Origin: Pomphorhynchus laevis
Taxonomy: Eukaryota > Acanthocephala > Palaeacanthocephala > Echinorhynchida > Pomphorhynchidae
NCBI GenBank assembly: GCA_012934845.2
Contig: WNNJ02002961.1
Coordinates: forward strand, 61,921-125,920
Reading direction: 5' to 3'
Length of the DNA: 64,000 bases
Program-made: the position numbers and the translations under genes
Notes under the pieces: generated by a model
What the model was told of the DNA's origin: nothing
The model's database searches: none
What the model saw: only the letters and a program-made list of their open reading frames with translations
Shown here: positions 43,180 to 54,018 of the stretch, in pieces
How the letters are laid out: the number at the start of each line of letters is the position of its first letter
How positions within the stretch are numbered: position 1 is the stretch's first letter

Positions 43180-43734
43180 ATAAGTTAACATTCTATTAGC
43201 TAGCAATTGAATTAAAAACAATCATAATATTGAAAAACAAAGAATAATTATCAAAATTTGAGTAGAATAGCTTGATATTTTAATATACTTAAAATATAAT
43301 TCGCTATGATGAATACCTAGAAACTTTATTATTATAGAACATTTGGACAGCGTTCCAAATGTACATTTGAGCAACGTTCCAAACGTAGGGTCTTTAATTT
43401 TTTATATATAAGAGTGATCGTTAATCGTTTATTACATCAGGAGATATAAGAAATGACTAAGAAATTACATCGGAGGAAATACAAACAAAATTTAAAATTT
43501 TGGATTTGTAACTTAAAATATTATTAAGTCAAACCGATAAATTTTGAAATAAAATATCAATATAAATATTATTTAGGCTTTAACATTGTGACGTAAAACA
43601 ACCATTTTTGAATTTGGCCTGCCCGAAATATTAAGAATAAAGAAACTTTTGCCGGAAAAAATATTTATTTTCGAAATAATCTAAAATATAAATATATGAA
43701 ATATTATTATTCTTACAAAGCTTTCCACTCTCGA
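43180..43734. other. AT-rich spacer with a PLE-associated repeat
   Basis: 43590-43705 matches 30150-30262. A short tandem ACATTTGGACAGCGTTCCAA / ACATTTGAGCAACGTTCCAA occurs at 43338-43385. No gene. Confidence 0.4.
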
Positions 43735-45300
43735 ATGTTGGCAGATGCATTGGCCGATTTTGCACAAATGCTATCCAGCAGTTTCGTTAACCCATCCAGT
43801 TTAGAAGCATCGTCGCATGTAGATTGATCGCGATACCAAAGAAAGGAAATGGCATCCGTCCAATCGGGATTTCTGAGGTGGTGAGGAGAATTATATCCAA
43901 GACAATTTTGGAAGTAGTGCGAGAAGACTTACAAGATGTATCGGGTAAAACTCAATTATGTGCGGCACAGTGAAGTGGCTTGGAATTTGCGATTCATTCT
44001 TTAAGAGATAGCTTCAACAATAATAAACAATACGGTCTATTAGCAGTCGATGCCAAAAACGCCTTTAATATGATTAACCGAAAAGTTCTTTTAAAAAATG
44101 TGAAACATATTTGCCCAGGTCTTGCACAAACATTGTCGAATATATACTCTTCGGATGCTGAAATGGTTACCGGAATTACATCTTTATGCTCAAGGGAGGG
44201 AGTAACACAGGGAGATCCATTGGCAATGGCAGCCTTTGCAGTCGCGTCTATTCCCATAATTAATCGAATTGCGAATTTGTGTCCTAGCGTTACGAAAAGA
44301 TGGTATGCAGATGATGCGAACTTTGTGGGTAATCCTCATGATTTGGGCAAGGTTTGGACTATTCTATGTGATGAGGGACCAAAATATGGATATTTTGTGA
44401 ATACATCGAAAACAAAATTGCTACTGTATTCTATGCCTGATACCCTACTTCCTATGAACGATCAAATTCAGATTGTCTTAGATGAATTGCAAATATTAGG
44501 TGCGCCAATCGGCCATGAAGAATACATGGAGTCAATAATGTCTGATAAACTGAGAAATTGGATCACATTAATTGATCGACTGACTGATGTTGCTAGCATA
44601 CATCCTCATGTAGCGTTTTGTTGCCTGACGAAGTCTACACAGTGGAAGTGGTCTCATTTTGCGCGAACAACACTATGCCGTAGTTCATCATTAAAATCAC
44701 TACGTGAAGCAATTGGTGATCGCTTTGTTCTAACTTTGTTACGAAGAGATGTTCCCTCTTGTGTGCTTGACTTACTTTCTTTACCTATCAGATATGGTGG
44801 ATTAGGAATCGAGCGACTCGAGCATACCGAACATCAGTTCGAATAGTCCAGAAAATTATGTGAATGTTATCTTACAGACGTAACCGGAGATATTCTGCGC
44901 ACAACACAAAAGGAATTATTGAGAAGCATTCGAAGTTATCGAGATCGCCTGAATAATGATCGAATGGAATACATACTAGAAAAAGTTCCAAGTGGTACTG
45001 CAAACGCAATTAAGTTTGCAAGTGAACACAGACCACCCGTTTGGCTTAGTTCAATTCCACTTTCAGTGGATAAGTTTCACCTTACAGGTGATGAGTTCAG
45101 AGATGCTGTTTCTCTACGATACAATTGAGACCCACCATATGTACCAAATGGCAAATGCTTTTGCGGACACGGCGGAACATTATCACACATGTTATCTTGT
45201 AAGATTGGTGCTTCAACAATCATCAGGCATAATGTAATCAGAGACATTATCTCATATGAGCTCACAAAGGTTTGTCATGCTGTGGAAACAGAACCACGAT
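43735..45300 (+). mobile_element. LINE with RT, zinc knuckle and start of restriction-like endonuclease
   Basis: The N-terminal RT region (ALADFAQML, then LIAIPKKGNGIRPIGISEVV) has two breaks before 43980. From 43980 to 44846 one frame of 289 codons is open: VDAKNAFNMINRK (catalytic Asp), REGVTQGDPLAMAAFAVASI, RWYADDANFVG (YADD) and a thumb with GAPIGHEEYMESIMSD and PIRYGGLGIERL. After one stop it continues (LSSIPLSVDKFHLTGDEFRD) to a CCHC-like knuckle CFCGHGGTLSHMLSC, RHNVIRDIISYELTKVC and EPRLKP, and then ends, lacking the nuclease core. The same family left the C-terminal fragment at 478-1250. The D-A-x-N-A-F and TQGDPLAM wording is typical of a widespread invertebrate group; R2/NeSL-like placement is inferred. 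Confidence 0.78.
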
Positions 45301-45317
45301 TGAAACCATGCTTAAAA

Positions 45318-45358
45318 AAAGCTTAGCCATAAGGCTATTTTGCCTGATCACAGTTTGA
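45318..45358 (-). mobile_element. short LINE 3' tail (inverted)
   Basis: Complement of GATCAGGCAAAATAGCC followed by TTATGGCTAAG, matching the 3' terminus of the LINE ending at 49930 (GATCGGCCTAAAGCCTTATG). Only about 40 bp; it marks the break point of the element before it. Confidence 0.45.
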
Positions 45359-45504
45359 AAAAAGAAAGAAAATGAAACTAACAAATAAGAAAAAAGAAAT
45401 AGAAATCAACAAGCAAAAAAACAAATCACTGCAAATATGTCCATGAATCGTTTCTCGTCTTCTCGATGATTCATGTCTTTAATAATTTTTCGAACAAATG
45501 CATA

Positions 45505-45930
45505 TGTTCTGATATATTAAATAATAAAATTTTTAAAAAGCCATAATATGTAATAATATTGGTATTAGTAATAATAATTTAATTAGGACATTATAAACTA
45601 GGGTTTTGTAAAAATTAAACCAACAAAAAATTGTCCAATATATAAATCATCAAAATATTAATAAGAACAAATTCAAATTCTCGAGTAGAAATGTTTTATG
45701 GATAGTAAATAATATATATTTTGTTAGAATAAGATACACTAGATAATCAAATTTTACCAGAAATAATACATTATCATGCATCTAACGCCGCTGTTATGTC
45801 GGATTAAGGAATAGAGGTGGAAACATGATAACATATGAGTTCCTTCTAATGAAATATAATCTTTGTTTTTATATAAAATATATTATCTACTTGTCAGTTC
45901 ATAAAAATACTGGGTTATACAATTATTTTT
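45505..45930 (+). mobile_element. Naiad-type PLE C-terminal and core copy, decayed
   Basis: 45505-45700 is a diverged version of the C-terminal frame at 30660-30870 (still recognisable: ATATGTAATAATATTGG, TATAAATCATCAAAATATTA). The tail and core follow (45770-45855). Here the third helix reads AAGGAA (45806) with TTCCTT (45840), a double change from GAGGAA/TTCCTC that keeps pairing. Confidence 0.65.
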
Positions 45931-46339
45931 GAGGTCAAGATATTTTAATTTTAAAATTTATGCAAAATTTGTTGATTCGTAAAATGATCTGATTAAAATG
46001 ATCTGATCAAAATTTATTGCCTCGTAAAATAATCTTTAAAGCTAAGGATTTAAAGATATCGCCGTCATTTTCTTGTTCATGTAGACGTTATTCTAAAGTT
46101 TTTAATGTGTGAATAAAAACGGGTAACAATTCAGGTCGTTAGTAAAACAATTTGCTAATAATGACAAGACCCATGGATTCCACAGTATCTGCTTTCATCA
46201 TCTGATCTCGTTTCAACTAGAAGCTTTAGTTAAAATTCTTGCAAATGTTTGAATTAGAAATTTGTGTATTAAATTCAAATATATCATTGATATTATTTAC
46301 TATTCGAACTCATCTTAAGGCCAACGAATTCAAGTTTAA

Positions 46340-47905
46340 AGTTCAAAGAAATTGTATAATTTCTTTAAACTTATAATTCCCACTCACTTGCTTAAAAATA
46401 TCTGCTCCTCTATCTTACCCTTCCTAACCACATTGTTCAACTCGTCCATCCGTAGCCGTACATTTCCTTCCATCTGGAAATGCGCCACTGTTCGTCCTCT
46501 CATCAAAAAGCAATCTCTCGACTCTTCACTACCAACTCTCTCTAAACTCCTTGAGCGTCTCGTTCTTAAGCAAGTTAATATATATATCTTTTCCTCTAAC
46601 TTATTTCCTCCTTCCAAGCCGCTTTTCGCTCTAATTACTCTACCGAAATTGCATGTCTTAAAGTTTATAACGACTTACTCATATCGCGCGATCATAAATT
46701 ATGTAGTATCACAGCTTCTCTTGATCTATCGTCTGCTTTTGACATCGTCGATCACTCGATTCTTCTCCATCGCATTCGTCATGATTACGGCTTCTCTTTA
46801 CCCATTGTATCATGGTTTTCTTCATATCTATCAAACCGTACATTTCGCGTCTATTCTAACTCTTCTCTCTCCCATCCTTCATCCATTCCGTCCGGTGTTC
46901 CACAAGGCTCCGTATTAGGCCCTATGCTTTTCTCTCTTCTTCTTGGTGATTTGTCTTCGATTTCTCATAAATTTAATTTCCATGTTATGCAATATGCTGA
47001 TGACATTCTCATCTATGCTCATGCACCTGTTTATCGTATTCACGATCTTAGTGTTTCTGCTTCCGACTGTCTTGTCTCAATTTCCAATCATCTTTCTTCC
47101 CTTCGCCTTTCTCTGAATCCTGATAAATCCAAAATTATGTGGATCCTACCTCAACGCCTCGGCTTCGAACCTGCCTCCGTATCATTAAATTCTACACTTA
47201 TTCCTATCGTTGATAATCTCGTTTTCCTAGGCTTCCATTTTGACAACCGACTTTCACTTAAACCTTTCGTTAGAGATAAAGTACGCTCATCTACCTTGAT
47301 ACTCCGCAACCTCCGTCAAGTTCGTAGATTGATCGATTTCCCTTCTTGTATGACTCTAATATCTTCTCTCCTTTTTTCTAGACTCGATTATTGTCTTAGT
47401 ATATTTTCCAACTCACCTAAATCCACTCTTCTTCCCCTATAACGCATCGTCAACGCAGCCGTCCAAATTCTCCTCCGTCTTCGTCGTTTCGATCATACAT
47501 CCTACCATCTTGCTTCTCTCGATTTGCCTACAATTTATTGTCGTGTTCAAATTCGCCTCCTTTTCGTTGCTTTCCGCCTTGTAACTCTTCATACCCCTTC
47601 ATTTCTCAATCTTCCTTTTCTTGATAATTCTCGTCCTGTTTACTGTTCCTTGCGTTCCTGTAATTCCCTTCTTTTACATGTCCCAAACTACTCTACCTCC
47701 TTTGGACTCCGCTCCTTCATTGTGGCTGCTCCTCTATCGTGGAACCATCTGCCCATTCATATACGCCAATCAACTTCCTTGCCGTGCTTCAAACGACAAA
47801 TCCGATCCCATTTAAACAATTTATCTGCTTGACTTTTTCATTTTTGTTTGTGGACTTGTAAGCGGACAGCTTGTACGCATTTGCCACATTAAATAAATTT
47901 GTATT
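46340..47905 (+). mobile_element. CR1-like LINE, best-preserved copy of its family
   Basis: Linker and RT (46352-46918 with frame changes): LPTLSKLLERLVLKQVNIY and a GVPQGSVLGPMLF-like junction around 46890. Then a 172-codon frame (46924-47442) with MQYADDILIY (YADD), LNPDKSKIMWI and SRLDYCLSIFSNSPKSTLLP, one stop, and the C-terminus (47524-47832) ending in LRSFIVAAPLSWNHLPIHI and LKRQIRSHLN-like residues, the normal end of CR1/L2-type ORF2. The 3' tail (47860-47900) is TGTAAGCGGACAGCTTGTAC then CATTTGCCACATTAAATAAA. The endonuclease is missing, so it is 5'-truncated. Confidence 0.85.
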
Positions 47906-48360
47906 ATTATAAAAATACTGTATATTAAAACTAATTAAGTCGAAGGTTAAATATCAATATATATCACATATAAATGGAACTTAATTTGGCTTTAAGTAAA
48001 TTTGATTTAAATTATATGGATTTTTAAACTTTTTAAATATTTAATATTTTGCAAATTAATCTAAAACCACCAATCATAGACTTCGGTGTTTATAAACTTT
48101 AAGTATGATGTAGGCAGAGGCCTTAAGTAATCATGACCAAACGATTTCCATAAAATCCTAAGAAACATACCAATGATGATAAAAATTGTAAAAAATATTT
48201 TTGGGAAATAAAAACTATTTTTTTGTGAATTTGCGTAAATGAAAAAATATAAAATTAAATACGTAGTAACATAACCTAAGGATACATCTAGTAGTTTGCA
48301 TGTATATACGACTTATACCGAAAGAGATATTAATTTTTTAATTGTTTTATAAACATTAAT
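47906..48360. other. AT-rich spacer, no gene
   Basis: No ORF or repeat recognised apart from short A/T tracts. Confidence 0.3.
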
Positions 48361-48364
48361 TTTG

Positions 48365-48485
48365 AATTGTTGATAATGATCCATTATTGATAAAGAATTA
48401 ATGGAGTTGGATCATAGAAAAGAGGATTTTTTTGATATTTCGCTAATTTCTGTTGGCATCTTTTAATGTAATGCTTTATAAGAAA
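48365..48485. repeat. foldback-family repeat (copy 2, core inverted)
   Basis: GATAATGATCCATTATTGAT at the left, and TTTGATATTTCGCTAAT with GGCATCTTTTAATG at the right, the complement of the core in copy 1. Confidence 0.55.
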
Positions 48486-48654
48486 TTCAAAATAATCGCC
48501 ACCATTTTCTTTGATCAGGTGATGCTGTTATTAGAGATAAACAGCTGATTTCAGTGCTTTTTTAATTGTGACACGATCCCGGCAACTTTTGAACATACGA
48601 AAACGCAATAAAAAATCCATGTTTAGGATGGAATTCGTTTCTCTCAAATGATCC

Positions 48655-48965
48655 GTATCAATAATGCAAAAAGTAAAACGATGATTAGTTTTGAGATCGC
48701 GTCGATGTTCACTAATGTGCCCACGAATAAAACTATTGAGTTAGCTTCAAAACTATTAGAGGAAAATTCGGATGACTCCTTTAAACTTTGTTTTGAATAG
48801 TGGACCGAATTGCTTGTTTTATGCACAAATAAAACAATTTTTAGATTAAATGAAGAGGTATATGAACAAAACGATGGTCTCGCAATAGGAAATCATCTAG
48901 CAATCCTTAGTGAATTATATGTGAGAAATTGGGAAATAAATAATACCACTAAGATGGATGGAATT
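48655..48965 (+). mobile_element. Penelope-like RT fragment (conventional type)
   Basis: Reads MISFEIASMFTNVPTNKTIE, LLEENSDDSF, LLVLCTNKTIFRLNEEVYEQ, NDGLAIGNHLAILSELYVRN. This is the PLE RT pattern 'fDv.sLFTNvPl..ti', 'Ct.nT.F.fng..Y.Q.dGlaMGsplspilae.yM'. Short and broken. It joins abruptly to a LINE at about 48970. Confidence 0.75.
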
Positions 48966-48969
48966 GTTG

Positions 48970-49945
48970 TAGATTACAATTGTTATGCGGGAGTTGCTTA
49001 GGGCACGGTCCTAGGTCCACTTCTCTTTATCGTATTTTTGAATGTCCTACTCCAAAGGTTAAAGCGTCCTCACCTGACATTTGCTGACGATGTCAAAATA
49101 TGAACAACAACCCAAAATGATATGTATTGTGGATTGTTACATGACCTTAACTGTATCGGAACTTGGTGTAATGACACTGGGTTGATACTAAACGCGACAA
49201 AGTGTGTATGGATAAGATTGTGTAGAGATAAAACTCATTTCGACTACCAAATAAATAAACACGCAATCAAGCGAGTCTCAGAACATTCCGATCTGGAATT
49301 GATAATTCACGAATTGCTAAAGACTGGAGCAAACAGCGATTATGCGCGATTAAAAGCGTTTAAAAGCGATACGCCTTACTGCATCAAGACTACATTTGCA
49401 AAATCATTAACACCAATCTTTGCCAAACTTGAGTGTACCCTAGTAAGACCACATCTTGAGTACTATATACAGGTAACCTTTCCAACAACCAGGGGTGATT
49501 TGATTGACTTGGAAAATGTACTCAGATGTGCTTCCCGTTTGTAATGTCAAGGGAATTTTACTTCAAGGTTAATATGCTTAAATGTTTTATCAGTGAGGTA
49601 TCGCTGCCTTTTTCTTGACTTGATTGCACCTTGACGAATTGTACATTCAGTTGATGGTTTTTCTTTGGATGTAGTTGAGATTGCGAGGCCACTGTATGAT
49701 GCTATTTAAAAGATTGCCGTGTAAGCCGCGCAAATTTTACAGACTGTCTGAACGGGCAGTAGATATTTTGAATAATTTGCCTGAAGATATCGCTACCGTC
49801 ATCAATTTCCTCGCTTTCAAAAACAGTGTTCGACATTGGATATACGATCAGGCTGATTTATCACATTTTCTTACTTACCCATTTATTTGATTTTTTCTGT
49901 CTTGTGTGATCGGCCTAAAGCCTTATGGCTAAGTCTGTACATATA
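48970..49945 (+). mobile_element. Jockey/CR1-like LINE 3' half
   Basis: Begins mid-RT with GTVLGPLLFIVFLNVLLQRL and LTFADDVKI, then a 141-codon thumb frame (49122-49544: GTWCNDTGLILNATKCVWI, LECTLVRPHLEYYIQVTFPT). The C-terminus (49675-49890) has LRGHCMMLFKRLPCKPRKFY and LSERAVDILNNLPEDIATV, the usual end of this LINE group. The 3' end reads CCTAAAGCCTTATGGCTAAG near 49930. Two or three breaks. Confidence 0.78.
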
Positions 49946-50300
49946 TAATATTAATTCAATCTACTGAATTTCACGTAGATCCAGAATGTCAAGTAGATTG
50001 AATTATTTCAAGATTGAATTAATTCAATCATGAATTAATATATTTGAAAAAGAAATTTATTTATTAGTAGATTGAATTAGATTTTAGTAATTAAAATATT
50101 TTTTTCAAATAGATTTTTCAATTAAATTTGTAAAATAACATAACGTTCCCGTAACCATTTAGGTATTGGCGTTAGGCATTCTAGGTATTTTTCCATCATT
50201 TTACTGTTTATTGGTGATAAAATTAACATATACTTTTAGGTACATTCAAAAATGTCTAAATCTTTGTAGTTGTAACCTTACGATTTATATAATACCTATA
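49946..50300. other. AT-rich spacer downstream of the cysteine-rich gene
   Basis: Short TTGAATTA/AATTCAATC repeats at 49960-50080. No gene. Confidence 0.3.
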
Positions 50301-50789
50301 CTACGGACAGTAGCATGAAATTAGAAAATCTGACAAATGAAAGCTGGAAGGTGTAGCCATTATAATCTGTTCGATACCATAATGTGTGTCATATTGGGTA
50401 TATTGCAATCCTGGACGTATCCATCCGGTCATTGGATCTACATTTGTATAGCAACTGCAATATGGATTACATAAGCATCCATGTTCAGGAAAGCAGTAGT
50501 AAGCATCGCATGTACCATTTATGAATTTTTTAAACCATATCTTACAGCATTTATCGCTCACATCTAGTGGATCGGCAAGGTGTAATTTTTGTGGTAGTCT
50601 AAATGGCTCTTTGGTAATGATATTTCTAGAATATAATATAACTGAATCATGCTGGTGTTGCGTAGCAAGCTCATATTCTGATTTTGGTACGTATTCGTCT
50701 TTATATTTGATTTCAAATGAAAATGCACTTAAATTGTAAATTATCGAAACAACGAACCATATTAAAGTTGCATAATAATCCATTATCAT
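50301..50789 (-). CDS. small cysteine-rich, probably secreted protein
   Basis: I do not recognise the family. From Met at 50789 (MIMDYYATLIWFVVSIIYNL, then SAFSFEIKY) the N-terminus is a clear signal peptide followed by a charged stretch; the frame also extends 16 codons upstream (MLFIQHHWYS...), which I consider less likely since it precedes the hydrophobic core. The mature part has a hydrophilic N-terminal half (KDEYVPKSEYELATQHQHD) and a C-terminal half with eleven cysteines (DKCCKIWFKKFINGTCDAYY, CFPEHGCLCNPYCSCYTN, ...CYCP at the very end) and one N-glycosylation sequon (NGT). About 162 residues, no introns needed. Pairs of close cysteines suggest a disulfide-knotted extracellular fold. 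No retroelement surrounds it directly. Host origin is inferred from the intact frame and the signal peptide. Confidence 0.6.
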   Translation of the reverse strand: MIMDYYATLIWFVVSIIYNLSAFSFEIKYKDEYVPKSEYELATQHQHDSVILYSRNIITKEPFRLPQKLHLADPLDVSDKCCKIWFKKFINGTCDAYYCFPEHGCLCNPYCSCYTNVDPMTGWIRPGLQYTQYDTHYGIEQIIMATPSSFHLSDFLISCYCP

Positions 50790-51032
50790 TATTCTGTTAA
50801 ATCTCGTAGAATACCAGTGATGCTGAATAAATAACATGATAACTTATTCTACTATGATGCCATGGTAACATAAATGCTTACACATTGAATGGTTACTTCC
50901 AAAATTATTATTATTTTACGTGGTCAGCAGTTAATTATATTCACAAATAATTTACTTGATTAAATTTTTGATTGATCGACGAAACGATTTAAGAAACGAA
51001 TTTTATTACATATTTATTCTTGATCACATATA

Positions 51033-53915
51033 TATTATTATTATTATTATTATCAATAGACAACAAAGTGAGCAGCAAGGCTCATTACAAGTTGCGTCAC
51101 AATCAGAAAAAGTAAATGTAGAAAATGAAAATGTAGAGTGTACTTTCTATTGTTCATATGTTCTCTGACTCGATCTTCGTCTTCAAGAAGGGATCTTCCT
51201 CCAGATTTCGTTTAAAAGAAGCCAGATTCGAGGATGCTACTGTTGTGTCAGCAAGGTGGTTCCAAGTATTAACGATTCGTTGGAAGTATAGGGATGTTCG
51301 TTTGTAGCGTAATCGTTGTGTTTTTAGCATGAACTGATGACCACGAAGTGAGGTTATATCGCGCGTATGCATTAGCGATCTGAGTGGATGGCGATTGTCG
51401 TGTAAAATCTGCCAGGCTAGGCACAGGTCCGCCTTGTCGCGCAGATACTGAAGCGATCTCATTCCCAAACTCGAGAGCCGATCTTGATATTCCATATGTC
51501 TAACCGCTTTTACCATTTTAGTTGCTGATCGGAATACAGACTCTAGATTATAACGTTCTCGTAAGGTGATTGGGTAACAAGCTGGCGAAGCATATAGGAG
51601 GATGCTCAAAATAAGTGCTTGTGAGATTGTTTTAAAGCATGAGATGTCAATATGAACAAGAGCTCGGCGAATCAGGCCGATGACTCTTCTCACTTTGGAA
51701 CATGTAGTGTCAGTATGTAAACGTGTCGATAAGTTAGAACATACATAAACACCTAAATCCCTGTATGAGTTCGTCCTAAGAATAACACTGTTGTTTATAT
51801 GATAAATATGAGCTGACTCGGCCGGACGTCTTGATATACAAATGTAGGCACACTTTTTCAAATTGAATTTTAACCCGTTCAAAATCGACCAGTCATTTAT
51901 GGTGTTAATATCATACTGCAAGATGTCAACATCTGAGTCCAAATATATGGGGCGCCAAATTTTTAAATCATCAGCATAAAGAACACACTCAGATCCAAGT
52001 TTAGGAATGAGGTCGTTAATGTATATGCTGAAAAGAACTGGACCGAGTATAGTTCCTTGAGGTACTCCAAGATTTGTAGGGAAGCGATCAGATAATTCGT
52101 CGTTTACCCTTACGAAGCAATGACGGTCAGACAGAAATTCAATAATCCAGCGAACTAAACACTCATCAAGGTTGATATTACGCAGTTTTTGAATTAAATT
52201 AGCATGAAGGACTGTATCAAATGCCTTAGAGAAGTCGAAGAAGATGGCGTCAACCGGAATACCAGAATCATAATATCTGGTCCAGCTATCGTGTGATAAC
52301 AACAAATTCGTTAGCGTTGAATGATTTTTTCGAAAACCATGTTGTTCAGGGGCTAGAATATGGTTCGTTTCTAGGTGAGTGGTGACTTTTCGCAGAAGTA
52401 AGCGTTCCAGTACGCGACAGCAGACACATGTGAGGCTAATCGGTCTGTAGTTACAGATGTCAGAACGAGACCCCTGTTTTAATATTGGGCAGATAATAGA
52501 GCGCTTCCAGTCTGAGGGAATCTTTCCTAGCACAAGTGTTGCACAGAAGATATTATATAGAGGTAGGTATATGATGTCAGCTAGGTTGCGAAGATATGCT
52601 GACGGCAATAGATCCGGACCAGCACTTAATGTGCATTTCAGACGGGACAACTCGCTGTACACTAAGTCAGGTCTAATGAAGTTATCAAGGTCAGAAGTAG
52701 TATTAGCTACCAAACAATACAAACTGTCAGTTATTTGCGGTGAAGCATTCAGTGACGAATTCAGCGATGTGAAGTGTGTGCCGAATACGTTCGCAATTTT
52801 CTTTGAGTCCAATACCAAATCACCTTGGCTATCGAGAATAGAGGAGAAAGTGTTAGCTATACGTTTTCTTGATGAAATGTATTTGAAGAGTGAGCCAGGA
52901 TCACGACGACATCGTTGGGATAATTTCTTTTCAAAGATTACTCTCGTACGTCTCTTCAAGGATGTTACCCTGTTTCTATACTGTCGGTATTGCTCAAAAC
53001 TAGAGTTACCTGCTTTATAATTACAATATGCCTTGCGTCGTCGAGCCAGTGCTTGTTTGAGTTCTCGATTAAACCAACGAGGAGATAAGCCGACGTCAGT
53101 TTGACGTACAATTGGAGCGTAGCGGGTAAGTATTGAATACAAGGTGTCTTTGAAAAACAGCCAGGCGGAATCAATACCCACAGTATAAGCATCAGGCCAC
53201 GAAACGGTAGAAAGGAACTCCTTTATTTTGTTGTAGTCGGCTTTAAAAGGGTTGAATCTATTAACAAAAGAATTATATATAGGGATACTTATTCCAAGAT
53301 CTATTAATAAGGTGACATGATCAGAACAACCAACTGGATCCAAGTGATTAACGCTAGTGACAATATGTCCTGGAGCAGACAAAACCAGATCAAGAAGAGA
53401 ACGAGACGTAGAAGATATTCTGGTAAATCCATTGACATGTTGGGTAAGGTATAGATCATTGATTGTTTGAAGTAACACAATCGAACCAAAGTCAGAAGGC
53501 GAATTAAAACTGTATGTATTCCAATCTATTGTAGGCATGTTAAAGTCACCAACAACCAATATTGGCTTATTAGGGTCCGATAGCTGGTATAAACGTTGCA
53601 CGATGCTATCAGTACATGAAGTAGGGCTGCGGTAAACGACTACAAGTATCAAGGAGAATGGCCGGTATAATCTGACCGCTAAAAGTTCGTTTGAAGTTAG
53701 GGGGTCGTTAAAAGTTTCTACGACTCGGAACTTTATTGTGTCACGTATATATAGTAATATACCACCACCCTGTTTAGCTATTCTATCGCTGCGGCACGCA
53801 TTATATCCTTTCAACAAAATTTCATTATCAGAGATAGAAGGGTTTAGCCACGATTCCGTAAAAGCTGCAATTATCGGTTGATTATAGTTCGTATCTTGAG
53901 ATAATTATTATTTCG
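51033..53915 (-). mobile_element. young Jockey/CR1-like LINE, 5'-truncated, ORF2 open
   Basis: Read from 53915 down. ORF2 is open from 53904 to the stop at 51154, followed by about 100 bp of 3' UTR and an ATT/AAT repeat tail at 51033-51053, the usual LINE 3' microsatellite. The 5' side begins inside the endonuclease and has no ORF1, so it is a truncated insertion. The intact frame makes it the youngest large element in the window. Confidence 0.85.
51154..53904 (-). CDS. LINE ORF2 (APE endonuclease C-terminal part plus RT), uninterrupted
   Basis: About 917 codons in one frame. There is no ATG at the 5' edge, and the first Met is at 53817. Endonuclease: AAFTESWLNPSISDNE, GGGILLYIRD, VVGDFNMPTIDW, SRSLLDLVLSAPG and GCSDHVTLLI, i.e. 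all C-terminal catalytic blocks but not the first strand with the N and E residues. Linker with RRKAYCNYKAGN. RT: CNYRPISLTCVCCRVLERLL, EQHGFRKNHST, IFFDFSKAFDTV, NLGVPQGTILGPVLFSIYIN and CVLYADDLKIW, with all catalytic Asp present. The C-terminus has LRGHQFMLKTQRLRYKRTSL and FQRIVNTWNHLADTT, normal for the Jockey/CR1 assemblage. Because the N-terminus is missing it cannot be autonomous. Confidence 0.85.
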   Translation of the reverse strand, partial: LSQDTNYNQPIIAAFTESWLNPSISDNEILLKGYNACRSDRIAKQGGGILLYIRDTIKFRVVETFNDPLTSNELLAVRLYRPFSLILVVVYRSPTSCTDSIVQRLYQLSDPNKPILVVGDFNMPTIDWNTYSFNSPSDFGSIVLLQTINDLYLTQHVNGFTRISSTSRSLLDLVLSAPGHIVTSVNHLDPVGCSDHVTLLIDLGISIPIYNSFVNRFNPFKADYNKIKEFLSTVSWPDAYTVGIDSAWLFFKDTLYSILTRYAPIVRQTDVGLSPRWFNRELKQALARRRKAYCNYKAGNSSFEQYRQYRNRVTSLKRRTRVIFEKKLSQRCRRDPGSLFKYISSRKRIANTFSSILDSQGDLVLDSKKIANVFGTHFTSLNSSLNASPQITDSLYCLVANTTSDLDNFIRPDLVYSELSRLKCTLSAGPDLLPSAYLRNLADIIYLPLYNIFCATLVLGKIPSDWKRSIICPILKQGSRSDICNYRPISLTCVCCRVLERLLLRKVTTHLETNHILAPEQHGFRKNHSTLTNLLLSHDSWTRYYDSGIPVDAIFFDFSKAFDTVLHANLIQKLRNINLDECLVRWIIEFLSDRHCFVRVNDELSDRFPTNLGVPQGTILGPVLFSIYINDLIPKLGSECVLYADDLKIWRPIYLDSDVDILQYDINTINDWSILNGLKFNLKKCAYICISRRPAESAHIYHINNSVILRTNSYRDLGVYVCSNLSTRLHTDTTCSKVRRVIGLIRRALVHIDISCFKTISQALILSILLYASPACYPITLRERYNLESVFRSATKMVKAVRHMEYQDRLSSLGMRSLQYLRDKADLCLAWQILHDNRHPLRSLMHTRDITSLRGHQFMLKTQRLRYKRTSLYFQRIVNTWNHLADTTVASSNLASFKRNLEEDPFLKTKIESENI

Positions 53916-54018
53916 ACCATTTGCAAGCAGTAAACAACCGTTTCATTGCAACTATATGATCATGCTATTCTGCCTTATGCATTGTAAAGCGATGTAATTA
54001 TCACGCTCGCGACAAATT

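Noticed and set aside
52457-53020. 187-codon open frame on + inside the young LINE
   Set aside because: Complement of the intact ORF2 on -; no motif of its own.
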